NCBI RefSeq assembly: GCF_042433955.1
Contig: NZ_JBHLUH010000074.1
Location: forward strand, 1-64,000
Length of the DNA stretch: 64,000 bases
Reading direction: 5' to 3'
From: Phytohabitans kaempferiae
Lineage (GTDB): Bacteria; Actinomycetota; Actinomycetes; Mycobacteriales; Micromonosporaceae
The notes under the pieces were generated by a model. It was given only the letters and a program-made list of their open reading frames with translations, did no database searches and was not told the origin of the DNA. A program made the translations under genes and the position numbers. Below, piece by piece: positions 15,508-23,130 of this stretch (its first letter is position 1; every line of letters starts with the position of its first letter).

Positions 15508-16485
15508 ATGGAGCTGACGCTCGGCGCGCTGGGCCTGGGCTGCGCCCAGCTCGGCAACCTCTACCGGGAGGTCGACGACGGCACGGCCGCGGCCACCGTC
15601 GCCGCCGCCTGGGACGCCGGGGTCCGCTACTTCGACACCGCGCCGCACTACGGGCTCGGCCTCTCCGAGCGCCGGCTCGGCGCCGCGCTGCGCGCGTACC
15701 CCCGGGCCGGGTACGTGCTCAGCACCAAGGTGGGGCGCCGGCTGGAGCCGGACCCGGCGGGGGCCGGCCGCCGCGACACCGAGGGCTTCGCGGTGCCCGC
15801 CGACCACCGCCGGGTCTGGGACCTCAGTGCCGACGGGGTACGCCGCTCGCTGGACGAGAGCCTCGCCCGCCTGGGCCTGGAGCGGGTCGACGTGGTGCTC
15901 CTGCACGACCCCGAGGAGCACATGGCGGCGGCGGTGGCCGAGGCGTACCCGGCGCTGCACGAGCTGCGCGCGCAGGGCGTGGTGCGGGCGATCGGCGTCG
16001 GCAGCAAGCGCTGGGACGTGCTGCACCGCTTCGCCCGCGACACCGACGTCGACCTCGTGATGATCGCCGGCCGGTACACGCTGCTCGAACAGCCCGCCCT
16101 CGACGAGCTGCTGCCGGAGTGCGAGCGCCGGGGCGTGCGGGCGGTCGTGGCCGGCGTCTTCAACAGCGGGCTGCTCGCCGAGGAGCGGCCGCACGCGGGG
16201 CTGCCCTACGAGTACGGCGCCGCCCCGCCCGCCGTGCTCGACCGGGCCCGCGCGCTCGCCGCCACCTGCGCCCGGCACGGCACGTCGCTGCCGGCCGCCG
16301 CGCTCGCGTTCGCCGCCGCGCATCCGGCCGTCACCTCCGTCGTGGTCGGCGCCCAGGACCCCGACCAGGTACGCCGCAACGCCGCGCTCGCCGCGGCCGA
16401 GCCGCCGCCCAAGGAGCTGTGGGCCGACCTGGTCGCCGAAGGGCTGCTCCGGCCGGACGCGCCCGTACCGGGAGGCACGCCGTGA
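15508..16485 (+). CDS. Aldo/keto reductase, probable L-fucose (D-threo-aldose) 1-dehydrogenase
   Basis: A 325-residue AKR of the D-threo-aldose 1-dehydrogenase group: 'LGLGCAQLGNLYREVDDGTAAATVAAAWDAGVRYFDTAPHYGLGLSERRLG', 'RVDVVLLHDPEEH' and 'AIGVGSKRWDVLHRFARDTDVDLVMIAGRYTLLEQ'. Such enzymes oxidise L-fucose or L-galactose to the lactone with NAD(P). GGAGG lies just upstream of the ATG. The downstream gene starts inside its last codon (GTGA). The reading frame looks intact although two neighbouring pathway genes are not. Confidence 0.87.
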   Translation: MELTLGALGLGCAQLGNLYREVDDGTAAATVAAAWDAGVRYFDTAPHYGLGLSERRLGAALRAYPRAGYVLSTKVGRRLEPDPAGAGRRDTEGFAVPADHRRVWDLSADGVRRSLDESLARLGLERVDVVLLHDPEEHMAAAVAEAYPALHELRAQGVVRAIGVGSKRWDVLHRFARDTDVDLVMIAGRYTLLEQPALDELLPECERRGVRAVVAGVFNSGLLAEERPHAGLPYEYGAAPPAVLDRARALAATCARHGTSLPAAALAFAAAHPAVTSVVVGAQDPDQVRRNAALAAAEPPPKELWADLVAEGLLRPDAPVPGGTP

Positions 16486-17198
16486 TCGTCGACGCGCACC
16501 ACCACCTGTGGGGCGCCGGACAGGGGTACGCCTGGCTGGACGCGCCCGAGCTGGCCCCGATCCGGCGCACGTTCGGCCCCGCCGACCTGGCCGCGGCGGT
16601 CGAGGGGAGCGGCGTGCTCCGCACCGTGCTCGTGGAGGGCGGCCGCTGTGACACTGGCGAGGCGGAGCTGCTGCTCGGGTACGCGACGGAGTCCCCGCTC
16701 GTCGCCGGCGTGGTCGCCTGGGCCGACCCGGAGGATCCCGCGCTCGCCGACACCATCGCCGGCTACCGCGCCCTGCCCGGCGGCGACCGGCTGGCCGGCA
16801 TCCGGTCGCAGGTGCAGGGGGAGAGCGACCCCGGTTACCTCGACCGGTCGGCGGTGCGCCGCGGCGACGACGAGGTCGACGGGCTGCGCGCCGTGCTCGC
16901 CGGGCTCGGCGACGATCCCAGCCTCGACGCGCTGGTCGCCAACGACCTGGAGTTTCACCGCCGGATCGCGGCCGGCTCCGGCAACGGCGTGCTCTGCTCG
17001 CTGATCGACAGCCTCTCCGGCCCCACCACGCGGGCCCGGATCTGGCGCGGCCTGACCCAGGAAGGCGCGGTCGCGAAGACCCGCGAGCAGCACGCCGCCA
17101 TCCTCGACGCGATCGCCTCCCGCCAGCCCGAGCTGGCCCGATCCTGGGCGACCGTGCACGTCGCGGGCGTGGAGGACTGGCTGCGCCGCGCGCTCTGA
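16482..17198 (+). pseudogene. In-frame chimera: amidohydrolase N-terminus joined to a GntR/FadR FCD C-terminus
   Basis: One 238-codon frame joins two unrelated halves. Residues 1 to ~127 ('VIVDAHHHLWGAGQGYAWLD...AGIRSQVQGESDPGYLDRSAVRRG') are the first half of an amidohydrolase-2 lactonase of the L-fuconolactonase type. From about 16865 onward, 'DPSLDALVANDLEFHRRIAAGSGNGVLCSLIDSLSG' to 'ATVHVAGVEDWLRRAL' is the ligand-binding FCD domain of a FadR-type GntR regulator, without its DNA-binding domain. The simplest explanation is a deletion that removed the lactonase 3' half and the regulator 5' half and kept the frame. Neither original activity is expected. The GTG start overlaps the aldo/keto reductase stop. 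Confidence 0.8.
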
Positions 17199-17232
17199 GT
17201 TTCGCCTTTGACTTCGCGCGCGCTCGAACTCC

Positions 17233-17238
17233 TACGGT
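17233..17238 (+). promoter_or_regulatory. -10 hexamer TACGGT, predicted leaderless start
   Basis: TACGGT ends 7 nt before the ATG at 17246. The hexamer and spacing are identical to those at 2116-2121. Confidence 0.5.
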
Positions 17239-17245
17239 CGTCGCC

Positions 17246-18244
17246 ATGGATACCGTTGCACTCGGAAACACGGGCGAGCGGGTCAGCCGGCTCGCCCTCG
17301 GCGCCATGCTCATGGGGACGCTCACGAACGAGGCCGACTCGTTCGAGATCCTCGACCGCTACCTCGGCGCCGGCGGCAGCTTCGTCGACACGGCCGACTG
17401 CTACGCGTGGTGGCCCGGCCCCGGCAACCGGGGCGGCGAGAGCGAGGCGCTGCTGGGCCGGTGGCTCGCCAAGCGCGGGCGCCGCGACGACGTCTTCCTG
17501 GCCACGAAGGGGAGCGCCTGGGTGGAGCGGGCGGAGCAGGTGCGCGGCGCGCCGTGGGAGGTGTTCAGCAAGGAGTACGCGGGGGCCGGCGGCGACACGC
17601 TGCGCAAGGCGATCGACGGCAGCCTCAAGCGGCTCGGCACCGACCACGTCGACCTGTACTACGTGCACGTCGACGACCGGAGCACGCCGATCGAGGAGAC
17701 GCTCGACGTCCTCGCCGAGATCGTCAAGTCCGGCAAGGCGCGCCACATCGGCTGGTCCAACGTGCGCACCTGGCGGCTCGAGCGCGTGCGGCAGGTGGCC
17801 GAGCGCAACGGCTGGCCGGCGCCGGTCGCGCTCCAGCAGCAGCACAGCTACCTGCGCCGCCGGGCCGGGCTGTCGCACTCGTCCATCGTGGACGACGAGC
17901 AGATGGACTTCCTGCGGGCCAATCCCGAGGTCACGCTCGTCGCGTACACGCCGATCCTCAAGGGCGTCTACGACGACCCGGAGAAGCGGCGCGGGCACGG
18001 CATCATGACCGCGTACGAGGGGCCGGACGCCGAGGCCCGCCTGGCGGTGCTCACCGAGCTGGCCGGCGAGCTGGGCGTCACGCCCAACCAGCTCGTGATC
18101 GCCTGGCTCCTGCACCAGACCGACCCGGCGATGGTGACGCTGCTCGGGTCGCGCACGGTCGAGCAGTTCGAGGCGGCGCTGCCAGCCCTCGACGTCAAGC
18201 TCGACGCGGCGCAGCTCGCCCGGCTGGACGCGGCCGGGGCCTGA
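17246..18244 (+). CDS. Aldo/keto reductase
   Basis: A 332-residue AKR of the Tas/YajO type: 'LGNTGERVSRLALGAMLMG', 'YLGAGGSFVDTADCYAWW', 'KRLGTDHVDLYYVHVDDRSTPIEETLDVLAEIVKSGKARHIGWSN' and the C-terminal 'VTPNQLVIAWLLHQTDPAMVTLLGSRTVEQFEAAL'. It should be an NADPH-dependent carbonyl reductase or sugar dehydrogenase. It has its own predicted leaderless promoter and is followed by a strong hairpin, so it is likely a single-gene unit rather than part of the fucose locus. Substrate unknown. Confidence 0.9.
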   Translation: MDTVALGNTGERVSRLALGAMLMGTLTNEADSFEILDRYLGAGGSFVDTADCYAWWPGPGNRGGESEALLGRWLAKRGRRDDVFLATKGSAWVERAEQVRGAPWEVFSKEYAGAGGDTLRKAIDGSLKRLGTDHVDLYYVHVDDRSTPIEETLDVLAEIVKSGKARHIGWSNVRTWRLERVRQVAERNGWPAPVALQQQHSYLRRRAGLSHSSIVDDEQMDFLRANPEVTLVAYTPILKGVYDDPEKRRGHGIMTAYEGPDAEARLAVLTELAGELGVTPNQLVIAWLLHQTDPAMVTLLGSRTVEQFEAALPALDVKLDAAQLARLDAAGA

Positions 18245-18248
18245 GACC

Positions 18249-18280
18249 GTGGCGGGCACCCCGCGCGGGGCGCCCGCCAC
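18249..18280 (+). terminator. Hairpin after aldo/keto reductase
   Basis: Two 15-bp arms (18249-18263 and 18266-18280) pair with one mismatch, 4 bp after the stop. It lies between convergent genes and has no T-run. Confidence 0.65.
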
Positions 18281-18336
18281 GTACGGGGGAGCGTGGTGGC
18301 CGGACCCGGGACCTAGGTCCGGCCACCGGCTGCCCC

Positions 18337-19833
18337 CTACCCGCAGGGACTGCCGTTGAGGGTGAACGAGGTCGGTGCCGGCTGCGCGCCGCCCGGCGTA
18401 CCCAGGAAGCCGAACTCCACGGTCGCGCCCGGGGCGATCGCGCCGTTCCAGTTCGCGTTGCGGGCCGAGACCGTGGTGCCACTCTGGGTGATGCTGGAGT
18501 TCCAGGCGCTGCCGACCCGCTGCGTACCGGGGAACGTCCAGCCGACCGTCCAGCCGTTGACCGGCTCGGTGCCGGTGTTGGTGACCCGGACCGTGGCCTG
18601 GAAGCCGGTGCCCCAGACCTGCGTGGTGTACGCGACCCGGCACGCGACCGGCGGCGCGACCCGGCCGAACGACAGCTTGTGCAGCTGGCCCGGCAGGTCG
18701 TTGACGAGGTAGAACTCGCCGTGGGAGTCGACGCCGAGGCTGGTCGGCTGCACGATGTCGAGCGTCGAGACCTTGACGCTCTGGTGCGCGCCGCCGGGCG
18801 CCCCACGGATCGCCCACACCGACGCCGAGCAGTAGTCGGTGGCGAAGTAGGTGCCGCCGGCGATGTCCGCGTACTGGCTGCCCCGGTAGACGAAGCCGCC
18901 GATCACCGCGCAGCCCTCGAGCGAGGTCTGGTGGACGTGTGCCGGGTCGACGTACGTCTCGCCGGCGAGGCACCGCTCCGCGTTGAAGACCACGCGGCCC
19001 TCGCGGCAGGACCAGCCGAGGTTGGCGCCGCCCTGGGTCGCGCCGAGGTGGTTGACCTCCTCCCAGGTGCCCTGCCCGACGTCCGCGATCCAGAGCGAGT
19101 CGTCGCCGCCCGGCCCGGTGTCGAAGGAGAAGCGCCACGGGTTGCGCAGGCCCCAGCTCCAGATCTCCGGACGGGCGCCGGCGCGTCCCACGAAGGGGTT
19201 GTCCGAGGGTACGCAGTACGCCTGCGCGCCGCAGGTGCGGCTCACGTCGAGGCGCAGGATCTTGCCGAGCAGCGTGCCGAGGTTTTGCCCGCTGGCGAGC
19301 ACGTCGTCGGCCGCGCCGCCGTCGCCGAGGCTCCAGTACAGGTAGCCGTCGCCGCCGAACGCGACCTGGCCGCCGTTGTGGTTGGAGAACTCGGCGTGCG
19401 GCTGGGTCAGGATCACCTGCTCGCTCGCGGCGTCGCCGAGGCGGACCCGGGAGAGGGTCAGCGCACCCTCGGGGAGCGCGGTGTACGCCACGTACACCGT
19501 CTGGCTGGTGGCGAAGTCGGGCGCCGGCGCGATGCCGAGGAGGCCGCGCTCGTTGCCGGAGATGTCGACCTTCGGGCCGATGTCGAGGACGGGGGCGGTG
19601 GCGAGCCCGGTGGTGGGGTCGTAGAGGCGTACGGTGCCGAGCTTCTCGGTGATGAGCAGCCGGCCGGCGTCGATGCCCGCGATGGCGGTGGGACGTTGCA
19701 GGCCGAAGGCCACCTGCGTGGTGGTGACGGTTATCTGGTCGAGGGGTACGGCGGCCTGAGCAGGTGCCGCCGCGGCCAACGGCGCCACGACAGCCACTGT
19801 CGCGGCGACCGCCAACCATCGAGATCTAAACAT
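18337..19833 (-). CDS. Secreted PQQ-type sugar dehydrogenase with C-terminal CBM2
   Basis: A 498-residue secreted protein. The signal peptide 'MFRSRWLAVAATVAVVAPLAAAAPAQA' leads into a glucose/sorbosone dehydrogenase beta-propeller ('VAFGLQRPTAIAGIDAGRLLITEKLGTVRLYD', 'GNERGLLGIAPAPDF', 'EFSNHNGGQVAFGGDGYLYWSLGDGG'). From about residue 395 there is a family-2 carbohydrate-binding module ('CRVAYTTQVWGTGFQATVRVTNTG', 'VNGWTVGWTFPG', 'NANWNG', terminal Cys). The propeller should oxidise sugars using PQQ; the CBM2 should anchor it to cellulose or chitin, where it might feed electrons to other enzymes. The start at 19833 has GGAG 4 nt upstream. Confidence 0.9.
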   Translation of the reverse strand: MFRSRWLAVAATVAVVAPLAAAAPAQAAVPLDQITVTTTQVAFGLQRPTAIAGIDAGRLLITEKLGTVRLYDPTTGLATAPVLDIGPKVDISGNERGLLGIAPAPDFATSQTVYVAYTALPEGALTLSRVRLGDAASEQVILTQPHAEFSNHNGGQVAFGGDGYLYWSLGDGGAADDVLASGQNLGTLLGKILRLDVSRTCGAQAYCVPSDNPFVGRAGARPEIWSWGLRNPWRFSFDTGPGGDDSLWIADVGQGTWEEVNHLGATQGGANLGWSCREGRVVFNAERCLAGETYVDPAHVHQTSLEGCAVIGGFVYRGSQYADIAGGTYFATDYCSASVWAIRGAPGGAHQSVKVSTLDIVQPTSLGVDSHGEFYLVNDLPGQLHKLSFGRVAPPVACRVAYTTQVWGTGFQATVRVTNTGTEPVNGWTVGWTFPGTQRVGSAWNSSITQSGTTVSARNANWNGAIAPGATVEFGFLGTPGGAQPAPTSFTLNGSPCG

Positions 19834-19847
19834 ATTTACTCCGATCG

Positions 19848-19875
19848 TTGACGGCACGATATCACCCGGTAATTA
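19848..19875 (+). promoter_or_regulatory. Candidate housekeeping promoter for the metalloprotease
   Basis: TTGACG (19848-19853) and TAATTA (19870-19875) are separated by 16 nt in the unusually AT-rich gap between the two divergent secreted-protein genes. This is the best -35/-10 pair seen in the window. Confidence 0.45.
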
Positions 19876-19939
19876 TGTATGGACACCAAACTATGTCGCG
19901 GTCGCCGGGCGAGGTCGCACAACCATGCGAAGGAGCATG

Positions 19940-21175
19940 ATGAGACGTGCAGTCCTGACGTCCGGCGCCGTCGTGGCGTCGCTAGCGGGGGGCTTCCTGG
20001 TGGCGACGGCCGCCGAAGCGGCGGTGGCCTGCCGGGTGAACTACTCCGTCACGTCCCAGTGGAACGGCGGCTTCACCGCCAACATCGGCATCACCAACCT
20101 CGGCGATCCCGTGAACGGATGGCGGCTCACCTGGTCGTTCCCGTCGGGCCAGTCGGTGGCGCAGGCGTGGAACGCCTCGGTGACCCAGTCCGGCGCCGCG
20201 GTCACCGCCACCAACGTGAGCTGGAACGGTTCGCTGGCCACCAACGGCACCGCGTCGTTCGGCTTCAACGGCCAGTTCAGCACCACGAACACCAACCCCG
20301 GCTCGTTCTCGCTGAACGGTGTCGTGTGCACCGGTTCGGTGGCGCCGACGACCGCGCCGCCCACCACGCGGCCGCCGACGACGCCCCCGCCCACCACGGC
20401 ACCGCCGCCGACCACTCCGCCGCCCAGCAGCGGATGGAACCCACCGTCCAACCTGGTCAATCCGCTGAACCAGGTGTGGACGCACCAGGAGCAGACGTAC
20501 AACAACGGCAACCTGTACGCGTTCCGCAACTACGGCTGGGACCAGATCATGGCCAACCGTGGGTACATCAACTACTGCGTGCGGTGGGACTCGTCCGCCA
20601 CGGTGACGGCACAACTGCGGGACGAGATCCACGCGGCGCTGGCCCGGCAGTACAAGCAGTGGATGGACGTGATGGTGGGCCACAACGGCTGGCCGTACAA
20701 CGACGTGCCGGTGCGCGTCGTCGGCTGGGCCGTTCGTGACCGGGCGCAGCTACAGTGGACGGACAACTCGGTGGACATCTACGTCAACAACATCCGGGAA
20801 AACGCTCCACAGTGCTCGGAGCCGTGTGGCCGCTTCTTCAACCAGAGCGGCAACTACCCCAACTGCCCGGGCGGCGCGTCGCGCCACTACGACCACTCGC
20901 TGTGGCTGACCGACGGCTTCGGTGGCGGCGCCGGCGGTGACTGGGGCCAGCGGATGGGCCGGGAGTACTTCGTCAACAACCGCAACGCGGCGAGCATGAC
21001 GATCCTGCTGCACGAGATCGGGCACACCTACGGCCTGGACGACTTCTACGACTGGACGCCGTCCGGCGTGGGCGGCTTCATCATGAAGGCGGGCAGCTCC
21101 AGCACCATCACCGACTTCGACCGGTGGATGTTCCGGGACTGGTGGCGGCACCTGAAGTCACGGTACGGCTACTAG
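19940..21175 (+). CDS. Secreted CBM2 metalloprotease, HExxHxxGxxD type
   Basis: A 411-residue secreted protein. A signal peptide is followed by a CBM2 domain (~25-125: 'CRVNYSVTSQWNGGFTANIGITNLG', 'VNGWRLTWSFPSG', 'NVSWNG'), a Pro/Thr linker, and a ~230-residue catalytic domain. The zinc motif 'HEIGHTYGLDD' runs from H358 to D368, which is HExxHxxGxxD with an aspartate as third ligand, as in snapalysins. The substrate is presumably a protein bound to or near plant or fungal cell wall. AAGGAG is 4 nt before the ATG at 19940; ATGs at 19925 and 19937 are in frame. Its CBM2 is paralogous to that of its divergent neighbour. Confidence 0.88.
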   Translation: MRRAVLTSGAVVASLAGGFLVATAAEAAVACRVNYSVTSQWNGGFTANIGITNLGDPVNGWRLTWSFPSGQSVAQAWNASVTQSGAAVTATNVSWNGSLATNGTASFGFNGQFSTTNTNPGSFSLNGVVCTGSVAPTTAPPTTRPPTTPPPTTAPPPTTPPPSSGWNPPSNLVNPLNQVWTHQEQTYNNGNLYAFRNYGWDQIMANRGYINYCVRWDSSATVTAQLRDEIHAALARQYKQWMDVMVGHNGWPYNDVPVRVVGWAVRDRAQLQWTDNSVDIYVNNIRENAPQCSEPCGRFFNQSGNYPNCPGGASRHYDHSLWLTDGFGGGAGGDWGQRMGREYFVNNRNAASMTILLHEIGHTYGLDDFYDWTPSGVGGFIMKAGSSSTITDFDRWMFRDWWRHLKSRYGY

Positions 21176-21187
21176 CTCTCCACGTGG

Positions 21188-21215
21188 TGGGGCCGCGCGC
21201 GACCGCGCGGCCCCA
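21188..21215 (+). terminator. Hairpin after metalloprotease
   Basis: A 12-bp perfect inverted repeat (21188-21199 and 21204-21215) with a 4-nt loop lies 12 bp after the stop, between convergent genes. Confidence 0.65.
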
Positions 21216-21244
21216 TCCGCGTCCCGCGGCTCAGCTCCGCTTCC

Positions 21245-22438
21245 CTACAGCTCGGGCGGGGGAAGGGCCTGGGCGCGGGCCGCGTCGAGGATGTGGGCCA
21301 CCGGGATACCCGAGGCGCGGGCGGCGGCCGCCGCGTCGTCGTACTCGGGCTGGACGGTGACGGGGGCGTCGCCGAGGAAGCCGCGTTTGACGCGGATCTC
21401 GTGGCCGGCGACGGTGACCGCCAGCGTGTCGCGGCGGAGGGCACGGCGGCGCACCGGATGGAGGCGCAGGCCGAGCGTCGTGGTCTGGGCGAAGACGGTG
21501 CGGCAGACCAGGTCGACGCGGGCCGCGTCGACCAGCACGGTGAGCACCTGGCCGGGGCGCCCTTTGCGCATCAGGGCCGGCACGCACCAGGCGTCCGCGG
21601 CGCCGACCGCGCGCAGCTCCTCCAGCAGGTCGGGCCAGACGCGGGGGTCGAGGTCGTCGACGGTGGCCTCGACCTGCACGAGGTCGGCCTCCTCCGCTCC
21701 GTCCAATGTGGATGCCCCGGTGCCGACCAGCACGCGGAGCACGTTGGCGTGGCCCGGCGGGTCGGCCGTACCGGCGCCGACACCGACCGAGGTGGGGGTC
21801 ATGGCCGGCGGTGGGCCCCACGCGGTGGCGAGCGTGACCAGCAGGGCGGCGCCGGTGGGCGTGCAGAGCTCCATCGTCGCGCGGTGGGCGGCGAGCGGGG
21901 CGCCCGCGGTGGTCAGGAGGTCGGCGACGGCGGGGGCGGGCACGGGGAGGGGGCCGTGCGCCGAGCGTACGGTGCCGGAGCCGACCGCCACCGGGGAGAC
22001 GACCCGCATGGCGTCGCCGAGGAGGGCGAGGTCGTGCAGGGCGAGCGCGCAGCCGGCCACGTCGGCGATCGCGTCGAGGGCGCCGACCTCGTGGAAGTGC
22101 ACCTCGTCCACGGTGGACCCGTGTACGCGCGCCTCCGACTCGGCGAGTCGCGTGAAGGTGGCCACCGCGAAGTCGCGCGCCGGGCCGGCGAGGCGGGCCA
22201 GAATGGCGAGCACATCGGACAGTCCACGGTGGACGTGCGACTCGGGAGCGCGCACCAGCACGTGGGCGGCGCGGAAGCCGTGGCGCCGCACCTGTGTGAC
22301 GTCGACGGTGAGCGGGAGGCCGAGGCGGTCCAGCCCCGCGCGTACGGTGTCGAGCGAGGCGCCGGCGTCGAGCAGGGCGGCGAGGAGCATGTCGCCCGCC
22401 GCGCCGTTGCCCGCGTCGACCCAGAGCGCGCGCGTCAC
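21245..22438 (-). CDS. larC: Nickel-pincer cofactor biosynthesis protein LarC
   Basis: A 397-residue LarC, the CTP-dependent nickel insertase that completes the nickel-pincer nucleotide used by lactate racemase (LarA). Landmarks are 'ALWVDAGNGAAGDMLLAALLDAGASLDTVRAGL', 'VHFHEVGALDAIADVAGCALAL', 'TPTGAALLVTLA' and the C-terminal half 'VEATVDDLDPRVWPDLLEELRAVGAADAWCVPALMRKGRPG'. In some bacteria larC is split and needs a programmed frameshift; here it is one uninterrupted frame. Its GTG start overlaps the larB stop by four bases (22435-22438). Confidence 0.93.
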   Translation of the reverse strand: MTRALWVDAGNGAAGDMLLAALLDAGASLDTVRAGLDRLGLPLTVDVTQVRRHGFRAAHVLVRAPESHVHRGLSDVLAILARLAGPARDFAVATFTRLAESEARVHGSTVDEVHFHEVGALDAIADVAGCALALHDLALLGDAMRVVSPVAVGSGTVRSAHGPLPVPAPAVADLLTTAGAPLAAHRATMELCTPTGAALLVTLATAWGPPPAMTPTSVGVGAGTADPPGHANVLRVLVGTGASTLDGAEEADLVQVEATVDDLDPRVWPDLLEELRAVGAADAWCVPALMRKGRPGQVLTVLVDAARVDLVCRTVFAQTTTLGLRLHPVRRRALRRDTLAVTVAGHEIRVKRGFLGDAPVTVQPEYDDAAAAARASGIPVAHILDAARAQALPPPEL

Positions 22439-23130
22439 CGCGACCGCCGGGCGATGCGGGCCGCCGCGACCCCCGCGCCGAAACCGTTGTCCACGTTGAC
22501 CGTGAGGACGCCGGGCGCGCAGCTGTTGAGCGTGGCGAGCCAGGCGGTGAGGCCGTCGAGGTGCCAGCCGTATCCGATGCTTGTCGGCACCGCGATCAGC
22601 GGCGCGCCGGTGAGGCCGCCGATGACCGAGGGGAGGGCGGCCTCCATGCCGGCCACCGCGACGACGGCGTCGGCCGAGTCGATGCGGTCGCGCTGCGCCA
22701 GCAGTCGGTGCAGGCCGGCGACGCCCACGTCGAGGACCATGTCGGGCTCGGCCCCGAAGACGCTCACGGTCGTCACGCACTCGCGGACCACCGGCAGGTC
22801 GGCCGTGCCGGCGCCGACCACCGCGACGCGGCCGTGGGGCGGGCGTGGCTTGCCGAGCACCGCCGTGCGCCCCACCTCGTCCAGGTCGGCGTCGGGCAGC
22901 TCGGCGCGGACGAGGGCGACCGCGTCGTCGTCGAGGCGGGTGGCGAGCACGGCCCCCTCCGGATGCGCCTCGTGCAGCGCGCGCAGCGCCGCCACCACCT
23001 GCGACGGCGTCTTGCCTCGCCCGAACACCACCTCCGGGTCGCCAGTGCGCTCGACGCGCTGCAGGTCGAGGCGGGCGAAACCGAGATCCGCGATCTCCGC
23101 GCCGCTCCCGCTTGGGTACCGTTCAGTCAT
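22435..23130 (-). CDS. larB: Nickel-pincer cofactor biosynthesis protein LarB
   Basis: A 231-residue LarB with the AIR-carboxylase-like fold: 'DPEVVFGRGKTPSQVVAALRAL', 'VAVVGAGTADLPVVREC', 'VGVAGLHRLLAQRDRIDSADAVVAVAGMEAALPSVIGGLTGAPLIAVPTSIGYG' and 'VNVDNGFGAGVAAARI'. LarB carboxylates and hydrolyses nicotinic acid adenine dinucleotide to give the dicarboxylated pyridinium precursor. It forms an operon with larC. Its ATG (23130-23128) overlaps the ATG of divergent larE by two bases, so its only possible ribosome site, an AGGGGGG (complement of 23135-23141), lies inside the larE coding sequence. Confidence 0.94.
   Translation of the reverse strand: MTERYPSGSGAEIADLGFARLDLQRVERTGDPEVVFGRGKTPSQVVAALRALHEAHPEGAVLATRLDDDAVALVRAELPDADLDEVGRTAVLGKPRPPHGRVAVVGAGTADLPVVRECVTTVSVFGAEPDMVLDVGVAGLHRLLAQRDRIDSADAVVAVAGMEAALPSVIGGLTGAPLIAVPTSIGYGWHLDGLTAWLATLNSCAPGVLTVNVDNGFGAGVAAARIARRSR
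23117..23122 (+). promoter_or_regulatory. -10 hexamer TACCGT, predicted leaderless larE start
   Basis: TACCGT ends 6 nt before the larE ATG and lies inside the larB coding sequence. No ribosome site is available for larE, so a leaderless mRNA is the likely mode of translation. Confidence 0.5.

Noticed and set aside
14118..17198. A continuous 1026-codon plus-strand open frame covering the fucose locus
   Set aside because: Only its last 238 codons (from 16482) show real protein character. The earlier part is the wrong frame of the SDR and AKR genes and is open only because GC-rich coding sequence lacks stops.
14686..17325. Long minus-strand open frame opposite the fucose locus
   Set aside because: Composition is Arg/Gly/Ala-rich without any domain, and it is the antisense of clear genes. 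Similar antisense frames occur throughout the window.
21245..22438. Programmed frameshift in larC
   Set aside because: Known in some bacteria, but here N- and C-terminal LarC parts are in one uninterrupted frame.
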